This document shows, one piece after another, positions 8,883 through 17,143 of a stretch of 64,000 bases of DNA. The translations under genes and the position numbers were made by a program. Location: assembly GCA_030831945.1 (NCBI GenBank), contig JAURKC010000004.1, positions 1 through 64,000 on the forward strand. The letters are read 5' to 3'. Source of the stretch: Ferruginibacter sp. GTDB lineage: Bacteria > Bacteroidota > Bacteroidia > Chitinophagales > Chitinophagaceae. Below the pieces are notes generated by a model. That model was not told where the DNA came from. It did not search any database and saw nothing but the letters and a program-made list of their open reading frames with translations. Position 1 is the first letter of the stretch. Every line of letters starts with the position of its first letter.

Positions 8883-9830
8883 TTATGGTAATTGTTCAAT
8901 CGGTTGATTGTTCTTTAAATTAGGTTCTATTATTTTCCCATTTATGTCTTTTAAGGGATTGGGAACGGGTTCTTTTCCTTCTGGGGTTATCAGGTTAAAT
9001 ACCTTATTGATATGTATCCATTTTCCATTCTTCCATTTAAAACCTTCATAATCACCATCAGGAATAAAAGTCCATTTTTTTGTAGGTTCGTTAGATTCTG
9101 ATTCAAGGTGTTCAAAAATAATCATCCCTAATTGACTGTCATAATTAACTCTTGCTCCTGTATTCTTTTTAAATTCTAATATGAATCTACTGAGGGGTGA
9201 ATGAGTTTTTGAATTGTCTTCAAAGTTAAAAAGGTGAGAACCGAAGATGGGTTCTCCATTAATAAATTCTAAAGTTTCGATTATTTTTTTTGTACTTCTA
9301 ATATTGTTTTCATCATAACCAAAAAGGGTGTAATAACGCTTATTACCATTTTTGGTCGGAATTATTTTATAATAAATAGCCCCCATCCAACTTCTATTAT
9401 TAGTAACGGTATCTGCTTGATTGATAATGATGTCAGATTTGTCAATCAAGGGTAATAATTGTAAAGAACCATCTTCGGTTTTCATTTGAATAGCTCCATG
9501 TTGGCGAATCATGTTTTCATTGATTACCATTTGCCAGGTAAAAATTTTAAAACTACTATCTGGTGAAAATAATTTAGAAATACTTTCAAGTGAGTTAAAA
9601 GGATAGTAAAAAGAGTTTTTGTTGATTAAGGCTCTTACCAATATTTTAGTAAAAATACTGTCTGCAGTAAAACGATCATTTGGATTTTTACCTTCTACGA
9701 TTTGAATGGAGTATTGTTGTAAAGAATCCTCCCATTTTTTCAAGGTGGTCCTTTCAGTTTTTAAAGCACGTTGCGCATCCATAGTGAATGTGCTGAATAC
9801 TAAAAGGGTAAACAATAATATTGGCTTCAT
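8883..9830 (-). CDS. Secreted protein of unknown function
   Basis: A 315-residue protein that I do not recognise. It starts with a cleavable signal peptide (KPILLFTLLVFSTFTMDAQ). The mature part contains an α-helical start (LKTERTTLKKWEDSLQQYSIQI), then mixed β-rich sequence with several aromatic/aspartate clusters (RSWMGAIYYKIIP, YYTLFGYDENNIRSTK, WTFIPDGDYEGFKWKNGKW), and a proline-rich hydrophilic tail (EGKEPVPNPL). There are no cysteines in the mature part and no transmembrane segment. It may share a transcript with the repeat protein downstream. Confidence 0.75.
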   Translation of the reverse strand: MKPILLFTLLVFSTFTMDAQRALKTERTTLKKWEDSLQQYSIQIVEGKNPNDRFTADSIFTKILVRALINKNSFYYPFNSLESISKLFSPDSSFKIFTWQMVINENMIRQHGAIQMKTEDGSLQLLPLIDKSDIIINQADTVTNNRSWMGAIYYKIIPTKNGNKRYYTLFGYDENNIRSTKKIIETLEFINGEPIFGSHLFNFEDNSKTHSPLSRFILEFKKNTGARVNYDSQLGMIIFEHLESESNEPTKKWTFIPDGDYEGFKWKNGKWIHINKVFNLITPEGKEPVPNPLKDINGKIIEPNLKNNQPIEQLP

Positions 9831-9982
9831 TTATTGAAATTAAATGAATAAGGTGAATAATAAAATTTGAATTTTTAAAATTAACGAAAGCTTAAGTTTA
9901 AGGCTAATTCATATTGTCGGATCGCTAAAAATAAACCTTTTAAAAGAAAATTGCTTTGAAATGAAATAATATAATTCAATGA

Positions 9983-11149
9983 TTAAAATGTAGCAATCGA
10001 CATAATTGCTTCTACCATTTTACTCCAACTATATTTTTTCTTTTCTTCTTTCAGAAAAGGAAGATATTGCTGCTCGCCATTATTGAAAAATTGTATAATT
10101 TTTTCAGCAATAGATGCTGCATTCGGTTCTGCAATCAAGCCTACCTTATTGTCAGGTACTAAGGCAGCTAAACCACCTACATTGGTAACGATCATGGGTA
10201 TTTCAAAATGGTAGGCTAGGGGAGTTACACCACTTTGAGTAGCAGATCGATAGGGTTGAACAATTACATCGGAAGCACATAAATAATATTTAACCTCATT
10301 ATCATTTATAAAATTCGTTCGCAAAATTAATTGCTGCTCAATTCCTAATTTATCAATTTGCTCTTTATATGATTTCTCATCATCATAAAATTCTCCTGCT
10401 ATTAATAGTTTAAGGGTAGGATTGGACTGCTGTAATATTTTAATTGAATCCAGTAAAATATCTAATCCCTTATATTTTCTAATGAATCCAAAAAATAAAA
10501 TAATTTTTGCATCGGTTTCAATATTTAAATGCTTCCTAGCAAGGTCTTTACTTATTTTTTCACCAAAATTGTCATACAGCGGATGGGGGATAAAAACGGT
10601 GGGTTTATTTGGAGCAAAAACTAAAAGATCTTCTTTTACTTTTTCACTCATTGTGATAAATGAATCTACCGGCTTCACAAAATATCGGGTGAATACTTGA
10701 TCACCTAGCTTTGGTTCATGAGGTATAATATTATCAGCGATGCAAACTATCTGAGTAGTTTTATTTTTTTTAATTCTTCGTAAAATAGTTCCTAAACAAG
10801 GACCCATAAAGGGTAACCAATATCTAACAACCACTAAATCTGGTTGCATTTTTTTGATTTGAATGCCCACCTTAAACCAGTTGAATGGATTGATAGAGTT
10901 AATCAAACTATGTATAATTAAATCAGCAGGCGCTGTCTCAGTCGTATATTGTGATGTGCCCGGAAATAAAAAATTGGGATATTGTAAGGAGAAACTAATG
11001 ATTTGAACTTCATGGCCCTCCTGCATAAATGCTTTGGCTAGTCTTTCATTAAAAGTAGCGATACCTCCACCTCTGAGCGGATGTGCAGAGCCCAGAATAA
11101 CAATTTTTTTTCTTGCATTACCCTCCTTTACATTACTGGTAATATCCAT
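9983..11149 (-). CDS. Glycosyltransferase, GT4-like (GT-B fold)
   Basis: A 388-residue cytoplasmic glycosyltransferase. The N-terminal Rossmann half carries VILGSAHPLRGGGIATFNERLA, the glycine-rich acceptor-side loop usual in GT4. The C-terminal half has ILFFGFIRKYKGLDILLDSI, LLIAGEFYDDE and then VQPYRSATQSGVTPLAYHFEIPMIVTNVGG, the nucleotide-sugar-binding region with E-like contacts before a glycine-rich end. It follows the GT2 gene with a 3-base gap on the same strand, so the two are co-expressed and probably build the same glycan or glycolipid. Donor and acceptor are unknown. Confidence 0.87.
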   Translation of the reverse strand: MDITSNVKEGNARKKIVILGSAHPLRGGGIATFNERLAKAFMQEGHEVQIISFSLQYPNFLFPGTSQYTTETAPADLIIHSLINSINPFNWFKVGIQIKKMQPDLVVVRYWLPFMGPCLGTILRRIKKNKTTQIVCIADNIIPHEPKLGDQVFTRYFVKPVDSFITMSEKVKEDLLVFAPNKPTVFIPHPLYDNFGEKISKDLARKHLNIETDAKIILFFGFIRKYKGLDILLDSIKILQQSNPTLKLLIAGEFYDDEKSYKEQIDKLGIEQQLILRTNFINDNEVKYYLCASDVIVQPYRSATQSGVTPLAYHFEIPMIVTNVGGLAALVPDNKVGLIAEPNAASIAEKIIQFFNNGEQQYLPFLKEEKKKYSWSKMVEAIMSIATF

Positions 11150-11152
11150 TGG

Positions 11153-12097
11153 CTAGTTAATACCTGATTTTTGTTCAATTAAATAGTGATTTCGGTCGCT
11201 GGAATTGCGCGCAATAAGTTCACCTAAGAAACCCGCCAAAAATAATTGTGTTCCAATTACAATTGAGATAATTCCCACATAAAATAAGGGACGGTCGGTC
11301 ATATTAAATTGAGAATAAAATATTTTTTCCCAAAACAAATAAATCCAAATAACACTTCCTATAAAAAAAACAATACTTCCCCATAAGCCAAAAATATGCA
11401 TAGGCTTTTTTCCAAACTTGCCCATAAACATAATAGATGCCAAATCTAGAAATCCATTAACAAAACGACTCCATCCAAATTTAGTAACCCCATATTTTCT
11501 TGCACGATGCTCAACTACTTTTTCTCCTATTTTTCTAAAACCAGCCCATTTGGCTAATACAGGGATGTAGCGGTGCATTTCACCATAAACTTCAATAGAT
11601 TTTACCAACTTATTTCTATACGCCTTTAGACCACAATTAAAATCATGCAATTTTATACCGCTTGATTTGCTAGCCGCTAGATTAAATAATTTGGAGGGTA
11701 AATTTTTAGTCAACTTATTGTCATATCTTTTCTTCTTCCATCCACTGATCATGTCAAATCCATCTTCCATAATCATTTTGTATAGTTCTGGAATTTCATC
11801 GGGACTATCCTGAAGGTCTGCATCCATTGTTATAACTACATTACCCTTGGCAGCTTTAAATCCTTCATTTAAGGCAGCGCTTTTTCCATAATTGCGTTGG
11901 AATTTTATTCCTTTGATATTATTGTTTTCGGAGTGAAGGGTTTCAATCACTTCCCAAGAACGGTCATTACTTCCATCATCCACCATGATTACTTCATAGC
12001 TAAATTGGTTGTCTTTCATTACACGTTCTATCCAAGCAGCTAGTTCAGGTAATGATTCATCTTCGTTAAAGAGTGGAACTATAATTGATATATCCAT
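11153..12097 (-). CDS. Membrane-anchored glycosyltransferase family 2 (polyprenyl-phosphate glycosyltransferase type)
   Basis: This 314-residue GT2 enzyme resembles dolichyl/undecaprenyl-phosphate sugar synthases (ArnC/GtrB/DPM1 group). It opens with ISIIVPLFNEDESLPEL, has VIMVDDGSNDRSW (nucleotide-binding aspartates), then MDADLQDSPDEIP with the DxD-type metal site near residue 93, and LHDFNCGLKAYR. Two transmembrane helices close the protein (about 235-257 and 268-292), as in GtrB. The expected reaction moves a sugar from a nucleotide carrier to undecaprenyl phosphate on the inner face. The GT4 gene follows 3 bases later and the DUF4199 gene precedes it by 26 bases. Confidence 0.9.
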   Translation of the reverse strand: MDISIIVPLFNEDESLPELAAWIERVMKDNQFSYEVIMVDDGSNDRSWEVIETLHSENNNIKGIKFQRNYGKSAALNEGFKAAKGNVVITMDADLQDSPDEIPELYKMIMEDGFDMISGWKKKRYDNKLTKNLPSKLFNLAASKSSGIKLHDFNCGLKAYRNKLVKSIEVYGEMHRYIPVLAKWAGFRKIGEKVVEHRARKYGVTKFGWSRFVNGFLDLASIMFMGKFGKKPMHIFGLWGSIVFFIGSVIWIYLFWEKIFYSQFNMTDRPLFYVGIISIVIGTQLFLAGFLGELIARNSSDRNHYLIEQKSGIN

Positions 12098-12123
12098 AAT
12101 ATTTACGCCTCCTTCGAATTAAA

Positions 12124-12648
12124 CTATTTAGTGTTGTATTTTTTACTTAAATATCCTCCTGAAATTGCCGTAATGATTGCTCCCAATATCAGGTATCTAA
12201 AAACAGCTGATGAGATCATTAGTGGCAAAAACATTTTTTTTAATTGATTGGCATTCTCTTCAATTTCTTTTGGTAGATGATCTCCTTGCAGTAATAACAT
12301 TTGATTGTTTTCTGCAATTTTGCTATCTCTAAATTCAGTATGAAAACTGAAGTAAATATAAGCAAAGCCAGCCATCAGTAAGGTAACCACGATGAAAGAT
12401 TTAAATCCAATCGAAAAATAATCTTTGAAGGAAATAGTGTTTCCATTTTTTTTGGAATGGGCAATCAAAGTCCATACAATGCCCACAGTGTATAGAAAGT
12501 AAATGATAAATTGAAAATAGCTTTCAACAGGATTTTTCAAAATGTAGTATGAAAATAAAGAGGCAATAATCATCAAAGCACCTGTTATCAATCCTTTTTG
12601 TGTAGGGGTGGTTTGCTTCATCTTAGTTGATATGGATATGGGGACCAT
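12124..12648 (-). CDS. DUF4199 membrane protein
   Basis: A 174-residue inner-membrane protein with four predicted helices: about 19-37 (ITGALMIIASLFSYYIL), 47-63, 84-103 (FIVVTLLMAGFAYIYF) and 145-165. The motif YFSIGFKSFIVVTLL with an upstream FKDY matches the Bacteroidota family DUF4199, whose function is not known. The frame begins ATGGTCCCC inside the end of the preceding dihydroorotase-like gene, overlapping it by 26 bases. An internal ATG (MKQTTPTQKG) at 12621 would remove the overlap and may be the real start. Confidence 0.82.
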   Translation of the reverse strand: MVPISISTKMKQTTPTQKGLITGALMIIASLFSYYILKNPVESYFQFIIYFLYTVGIVWTLIAHSKKNGNTISFKDYFSIGFKSFIVVTLLMAGFAYIYFSFHTEFRDSKIAENNQMLLLQGDHLPKEIEENANQLKKMFLPLMISSAVFRYLILGAIITAISGGYLSKKYNTK

Positions 12649-13888
12649 TAATTATTCCAACTACTTTACCTACTAGCTCTTTTCCAATAAAGGCAGAATT
12701 TGAACAATTTGAATGGATATTATTTAAACCAAATGTATAGCTTGATGTTGGGTTAAATAGCGTAAGATTGGCTATTTCACCTTCCTTCATTTCGGGTATT
12801 GAAAGACCAAATGTTTTTCTAGGCGATACACTGAATCGATCAATCAATTCCTCAATAGACCATTTTTGTTTGACTACAGACCAAACAGCCCCAAACAAAC
12901 TTTCAAGACCGATCATACCATTTTTTGCATATTCAAATTCGCAAACTTTGGCGTCATAGTTTTGTGGAAGATGATGAGAAGCAATGAAATCAATTGTGCC
13001 ATCTAATAAACCTTCAATTAAATCTTGTCGATCTTTTTTTGTTCTGATAGGAGGGTTTACTTTTAAATTAGTATCATATTGTTGCAAATCATCATCAGAG
13101 AAAAATAAATGATAAGGGGTAACCGAACAAGATATTTTTATTCCTGCACTTTTTGCCTGCTTAATATGTTCAAGGCTCTTGGAAGAAGAGATGCCAGTAA
13201 AATGCAATTTGCTAGCAGCATAATTGGTCAGTTCAATATCTCGGGCAACCATAATTTCCTCTGCCATAGCTGGTTTTCCTGGAAGACCTAGCTGTGTAGA
13301 AATAATACCTTCGTTAATGAGTCCATTCGTACCAATCGTTTTATCATCAGGTAGCTGAATGACTGTTCCATCAATGGTTTTAACGTATTGAAGTGCTTTA
13401 AGTAATAAGCTTCCATCTTGAATACAATTGAGTCCATCGCTGAAAGCAATGGCTCCCGAATTGGCCATATCATACATTTCAGCTAATTCTTTACCTGCTG
13501 CATTTTTTGTGATGGCTCCAATAGGGTAAACTTTTACGCCTGCAGTAGTCTTTTTTTGAATAATATATTCTACTTGAGATTTAGTAGAAACTACTGGATT
13601 GGTATTGGGTGTAATTAAGATCTCTGTAAATCCGCCTGATGCGGCAGCCTTTGTTCCACTTTCAATGGTTTCGCGGTATTCAAATCCTGGATCACCAAAC
13701 TGAGCGAATGAATCCATCCATCCTATGCTGATATGTAATCCTTCTTCTTCAATTATTCTTTCTCCAGATGGTTTTATTGAGTCAGCTATAGAGGTAATGA
13801 TCCCATTTTGGATCAAAATATCTTTCCGCTTTCCATTAAGAGGAGAACCCTTACTTACGATGGTGGCCTGCTTGATTAAAACACTCAT
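12623..13888 (-). CDS. Dihydroorotase-like protein lacking catalytic metal ligands
   Basis: A 421-residue amidohydrolase-fold protein close to dihydroorotase. The sites that should bind zinc are altered. The usual HxH-REPG after strand 1 reads DSFAQFGDPGFE (59-70), the HCED site reads QLPDD, and the final TDHAP reads ASHHLPQ. The middle KLHFTGISS keeps one histidine. This is the typical state of a second, probably non-catalytic, dihydroorotase paralogue common in Bacteroidota, comparable to the structural PyrC' of pseudomonads that supports aspartate transcarbamoylase. It heads a run with DUF4199, GT2 and GT4. A separate dihydroorotase with a near-complete ligand set is at 30492-31844. Confidence 0.85.
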   Translation of the reverse strand: MSVLIKQATIVSKGSPLNGKRKDILIQNGIITSIADSIKPSGERIIEEEGLHISIGWMDSFAQFGDPGFEYRETIESGTKAAASGGFTEILITPNTNPVVSTKSQVEYIIQKKTTAGVKVYPIGAITKNAAGKELAEMYDMANSGAIAFSDGLNCIQDGSLLLKALQYVKTIDGTVIQLPDDKTIGTNGLINEGIISTQLGLPGKPAMAEEIMVARDIELTNYAASKLHFTGISSSKSLEHIKQAKSAGIKISCSVTPYHLFFSDDDLQQYDTNLKVNPPIRTKKDRQDLIEGLLDGTIDFIASHHLPQNYDAKVCEFEYAKNGMIGLESLFGAVWSVVKQKWSIEELIDRFSVSPRKTFGLSIPEMKEGEIANLTLFNPTSSYTFGLNNIHSNCSNSAFIGKELVGKVVGIINGPHIHIN

Positions 13889-13922
13889 GAATTATAAAGT
13901 TGCGCTAAGTTACAATTTGTTG

Positions 13923-13956
13923 TTGTTTTTAGAATTGAAAATTTAAATTACTTTTG
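13923..13956 (+). promoter_or_regulatory. Probable promoter of the tRNA-Pro transcript
   Basis: TACTTTTG (13949-13956) matches the -7 box exactly and a TTG (13923-13925) lies 23 bases upstream. The start would be near 13963, giving a leader of about 80 bases before the tRNA. Confidence 0.5.
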
Positions 13957-14043
13957 CGTGGCTTATTATTGAGGCGTTTATATATATGAATTATATATGC
14001 TATGTTGTCTCAAAATTTACCAAAACTGGGAATTTAGGTATTT

Positions 14044-14117
14044 CGGGAAGTAGCGCAGCCCGGTAGCGCACTAGGCTGGGGGTCTAGGGGTCGCAAGTTC
14101 GAATCTTGTCTTCCCGA
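14044..14117 (+). tRNA. tRNA-Pro (anticodon GGG)
   Basis: The 74-base sequence folds as a full cloverleaf. The acceptor arm CGGGAAG pairs with CTTCCCG, with discriminator A. The D stem is GCGC/GCGC. The anticodon stem CTAGG/TCTAG encloses the loop CTGGGGG with anticodon GGG. The variable loop is GGGTC, and the T arm GCAAG/CTTGT holds TTCGAAT. CCA is not encoded. The opening C and the GGG anticodon identify proline (codons CCC/CCU). A terminator follows directly. Confidence 0.96.
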
Positions 14118-14125
14118 CTGTACAG

Positions 14126-14151
14126 AGCACTAAGTAATTAGTGCTTTTTTT
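14126..14151 (+). terminator. Terminator after tRNA-Pro
   Basis: AGCACTAA (14126-14133) pairs with TTAGTGCT (14138-14145) over a four-base loop and runs into seven T residues. This is a textbook intrinsic terminator. Confidence 0.92.
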
Positions 14152-14406
14152 ATGCTTGCCTTCTAGTGTATAATGTTAAGCTCATTCTTTTAATTGAATT
14201 AGCAGTTAACCCAATATTTTTAGTTAGAAAAATACACTTTCCAATCTTGTTCTTTAGGGTAAATTAACAACACTCTAGATAATACCTAAACTATCTCCTT
14301 AACTTTAAAGTGAATAAAAGATTCATCCAAGTATTTAATGAGTAATTCAGGAAATTAAATTTAAATAACTTTAATATGAGTTGAAAACTTCTTTAAACAA
14401 TTAATT
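14152..14406. other. Intergenic region, nothing recognised
   Basis: About 255 AT-rich bases between the tRNA terminator and the next gene hold no coding frame or structured RNA that I can support. Confidence 0.5.
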
Positions 14407-15990
14407 ATGCTTGACAGAAGACATTTTTTAAAAAATTCTACTTTATTATCTAGTGGTTTATTTTTGGGCGATATACATTCTTTTGCTTTTAAAAAAGCCA
14501 ACAAAAGAAACTTTGGACTTTGTGTGAATACACAAACGCTTAATAATAATCCCGATTTTATCAATACTATTTCATCGAGTGGTATTACCGATGTATGGAT
14601 GCCTTATTTTATAAATGGTTACTATCCTTATCCGATCGAAGATATTTTACTTTGGAAAAAAAGATTTGAAAAAAAAGGAATTGCGGTAAATATGGTAAGT
14701 GTTCCTTTCGGCCATCCGGGTGGTTCCCTAGGCGATTCTCAAAATTATGATATCACCCCTCAAACATGGCCTAGACGAATTGATATAGAAGGGAAAAAAT
14801 TTTCAGGAACTTCTGTTCATCCAAATGTAACACAAGAAAATATTAGGGTTATTCAAAAAATACAAGCATCAGGATTTAATAAATTATTTCTAGATGACGA
14901 TTTTCGATTGGCGGCTTCTCCCGGTAATATTGGCGGATGTTTTTGTGAAGATCATCAAAAAGAATTTTTGAATGAATATGGGTATCTAAAAAAAGATATG
15001 GAGGATTTACGAAATGATATTAAAAATAGAAATTTAAATTCATTGCTTAAAAATTGGATTGATTATAATTGTAATCAACTCAGTGCTTCTTTTAAGGCTC
15101 AACAGGCCGCTGCTCCTCATGTTAAGTTGGGTATAATGGCAATGTATCTGGGTTCCGAAAAAGCAGGTATTCGATTAGAAGATTATAAAGATTCATTATT
15201 TAGGGTAGGAGAATTAATGTTTAGTGATAAAAATTTTTCTCCAGTAAAAGGTAAGACAGATGAATTATTTAGCTCGCTATTTCATCGCAGATTCGTAAAA
15301 CCAACATTGGCATTTAGTGAAACAACCGCTTATCCTGCTAATCAATTGTCTGCTAAAAATATGGCGGCTAAGCTACATATTTCAATAATCTCTGATGTAA
15401 GAAATACGATGATGATGAGTGGATTAGATCCGTTCCCTTTTAGTCATTGGAATACGCTCGCACCAGCAATTAAAAAAGTAGCTGCGATGCATGAAAAAAT
15501 CGCTGGTCAAAAATTAGCAGGTCCAATGAAGCATTTTTGGGGAACACGCAGTAGGATGGTAGGAGATGATAAACCCTACAGTCTTTTTCTTGCTGCTGGA
15601 ATACCTTTTGAGGTAACTGACATTCCTTCAAAAGATGGTTGGACTTTCCTTTCAGATTTTGATATTCAAGATGTTTCTTCTGGTGAGTTGAAATCAAAAG
15701 GAACTACTTTTATTTATGGGGCTAGTCAAGATAAAAAAATTAGTGGGGCTAGATTTGTTAAGGAAAATCTTCAGGAAATATTCTTATTCAAAAAGGAAAT
15801 TATTCCATTATTAAAGGGTGTACCCTATGTTGTGGAAGATAAGCCAGTAATATGTGCCTGGTATCCGAAAATAAATAAGGTTCTTTTATGGAACTTATCT
15901 GAAACCAAAGAATTATTTACATTGAAATTGGATCAAAAGATACAGACAATTGATATTGGAGGTTTGGATGCTGAACTAATTTCTGTTTGA
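14407..15990 (+). CDS. Tat-exported putative glycoside hydrolase-like protein
   Basis: A 527-residue protein with a twin-arginine signal (LDRRHFLKNSTLLSSGLFLG). After about residue 35 it looks like a TIM-barrel carbohydrate enzyme: FGLCVNTQTLNNNPDF, GITDVWMPYF, VNMVSVPFGHPGG, FNKLFLDDDFRLA with adjacent acidic residues, then GGCFCEDHQKEFLNEYG. That cysteine/glutamate motif resembles those seen after β-strand 4 of GH42-like and other large barrel hydrolases. The C-terminal 120 residues resemble a β-sandwich (VPYVVEDKPVICAWYP, KVLLWNLSE). I cannot place it in a numbered family. The next gene is a GH16 enzyme on the same strand, which fits a polysaccharide role. Confidence 0.65.
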   Translation: MLDRRHFLKNSTLLSSGLFLGDIHSFAFKKANKRNFGLCVNTQTLNNNPDFINTISSSGITDVWMPYFINGYYPYPIEDILLWKKRFEKKGIAVNMVSVPFGHPGGSLGDSQNYDITPQTWPRRIDIEGKKFSGTSVHPNVTQENIRVIQKIQASGFNKLFLDDDFRLAASPGNIGGCFCEDHQKEFLNEYGYLKKDMEDLRNDIKNRNLNSLLKNWIDYNCNQLSASFKAQQAAAPHVKLGIMAMYLGSEKAGIRLEDYKDSLFRVGELMFSDKNFSPVKGKTDELFSSLFHRRFVKPTLAFSETTAYPANQLSAKNMAAKLHISIISDVRNTMMMSGLDPFPFSHWNTLAPAIKKVAAMHEKIAGQKLAGPMKHFWGTRSRMVGDDKPYSLFLAAGIPFEVTDIPSKDGWTFLSDFDIQDVSSGELKSKGTTFIYGASQDKKISGARFVKENLQEIFLFKKEIIPLLKGVPYVVEDKPVICAWYPKINKVLLWNLSETKELFTLKLDQKIQTIDIGGLDAELISV

Positions 15991-16072
15991 TGTATCAGGA
16001 AGAGATTTAAATTGAATCTATTCAATATATTTACTTTGTCAACGCAATGAATTACCTAATCAATCAGTACAA

Positions 16073-16855
16073 ATGAAAAAAAATCATCTTCTTATTTTTC
16101 TATTTATTGTTTTTTCAATCACAGCATTTGCTCAGCGTCCAGCTCAAGGACCCATGTCTGACAAGGTTTTTAAGCCTTTAAAAAATGGTTACCAGTTGGT
16201 TTGGGAAGATGAGTTTTTAGGTAATCAATTAGACAATACAAAATGGGCGGTTAGGGGAGTAGGACGTCGAGCTATCGCCTATGTTTCAGCGGAAGCAGTA
16301 AAAGTAGAAAATGGTGTATTGAAATTAGCTGCACTGAAAAGAGGAGATTCTATCTTGATCAGTGCGGTGGGAACTCAAGGACTGTTCATGCCGAAATATG
16401 GATTTTATGAGTGTAGAGCTCAATTACAGCAATCACCGGGTGTTTGGGGTGCTTTCTGGTTACAATCCCCTAAATTATCAGAAGGTGATGATCCTCGTGT
16501 GAACGGTGCTGAAATAGATATCATGGAATTTTTTAAAAAATTAGGTCTTGATATTGTTTCTCATAATGTTCATTGGGGACCTTATGGGGCTGGTCAACAT
16601 ACTACTCGTGGAATGCAGAGTTATCTTAAAGATGTAAGCAAGGGATTTCACACCTTTGGCTTAGAGTGGACGCCTGAAAAATATATCTTTTATATCGATG
16701 GACTTAAATTCTATGAAGTAAGTTCAGGTGTATCCCAAATAGAGGAGTATCTAATTTTAAGTATGGAAATTCCAAACAATTTAGAAGAGATAAAAAAGAC
16801 TGTTTTTCCTGATGAGTTTATCGTTGATTATGTGAGAGTTTATCAAAAGAAATAA
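16073..16855 (+). CDS. Secreted glycoside hydrolase family 16 protein
   Basis: The 260-residue protein has a signal peptide ending at TAFAQ and one GH16 jelly-roll domain. The N-terminal strand carries LVWEDEFLGNQLDNTKW, the usual GH16 opening. The catalytic E-I-D-I-M-E (nucleophile, helper aspartate, acid/base) lies near residues 147-152 in NGAEIDIMEFF, preceded by WGAFWLQSP. The end reads FHTFGLEWTPEKYIFYIDG and VDYVRVYQ, both family-typical. GH16 enzymes cut β-1,3/1,4-glucans, agar, carrageenan or porphyran. Substrate specificity is not readable here. The active site is complete, so it should be functional. Confidence 0.93.
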   Translation: MKKNHLLIFLFIVFSITAFAQRPAQGPMSDKVFKPLKNGYQLVWEDEFLGNQLDNTKWAVRGVGRRAIAYVSAEAVKVENGVLKLAALKRGDSILISAVGTQGLFMPKYGFYECRAQLQQSPGVWGAFWLQSPKLSEGDDPRVNGAEIDIMEFFKKLGLDIVSHNVHWGPYGAGQHTTRGMQSYLKDVSKGFHTFGLEWTPEKYIFYIDGLKFYEVSSGVSQIEEYLILSMEIPNNLEEIKKTVFPDEFIVDYVRVYQKK

Positions 16856-17074
16856 ACTCAATGGTAATTATTTAATCACCGAGCATTATTACTTTATTAA
16901 TAGACTTAATCATAAGTAATTGATCGCTTTATCAAGTTCTATTTTTTCTGTTTTTCTAGAATTCCTTTTATTTTTTCTATTTGGTTTTATTTATATTTAA
17001 TTATTTATTAATATATCTTAATTTAATCAATAGAATGAAATCTTTGTTCTGGGAATTTAAAACTTCCTTACCTA
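16856..17074. other. Gene-free AT-rich region
   Basis: About 220 bases with no recognisable gene. It ends in the promoter of the planctomycete-type block. Confidence 0.5.
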
Positions 17075-17104
17075 TTGAAATTACTCATTTATGCTATATA
17101 TTTG
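17075..17104 (+). promoter_or_regulatory. Promoter of the DUF1549/DUF1553 block
   Basis: TTG (17075-17077) and TATATTTG (17097-17104) are separated by 19 bases, the normal Bacteroidota -33/-7 spacing. The ATG at 17144 is 39 bases past the box. Confidence 0.65.
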
Positions 17105-17143
17105 AAAATAGGTACTTGTACTTTATTGTAAATTGTAAGTTAT

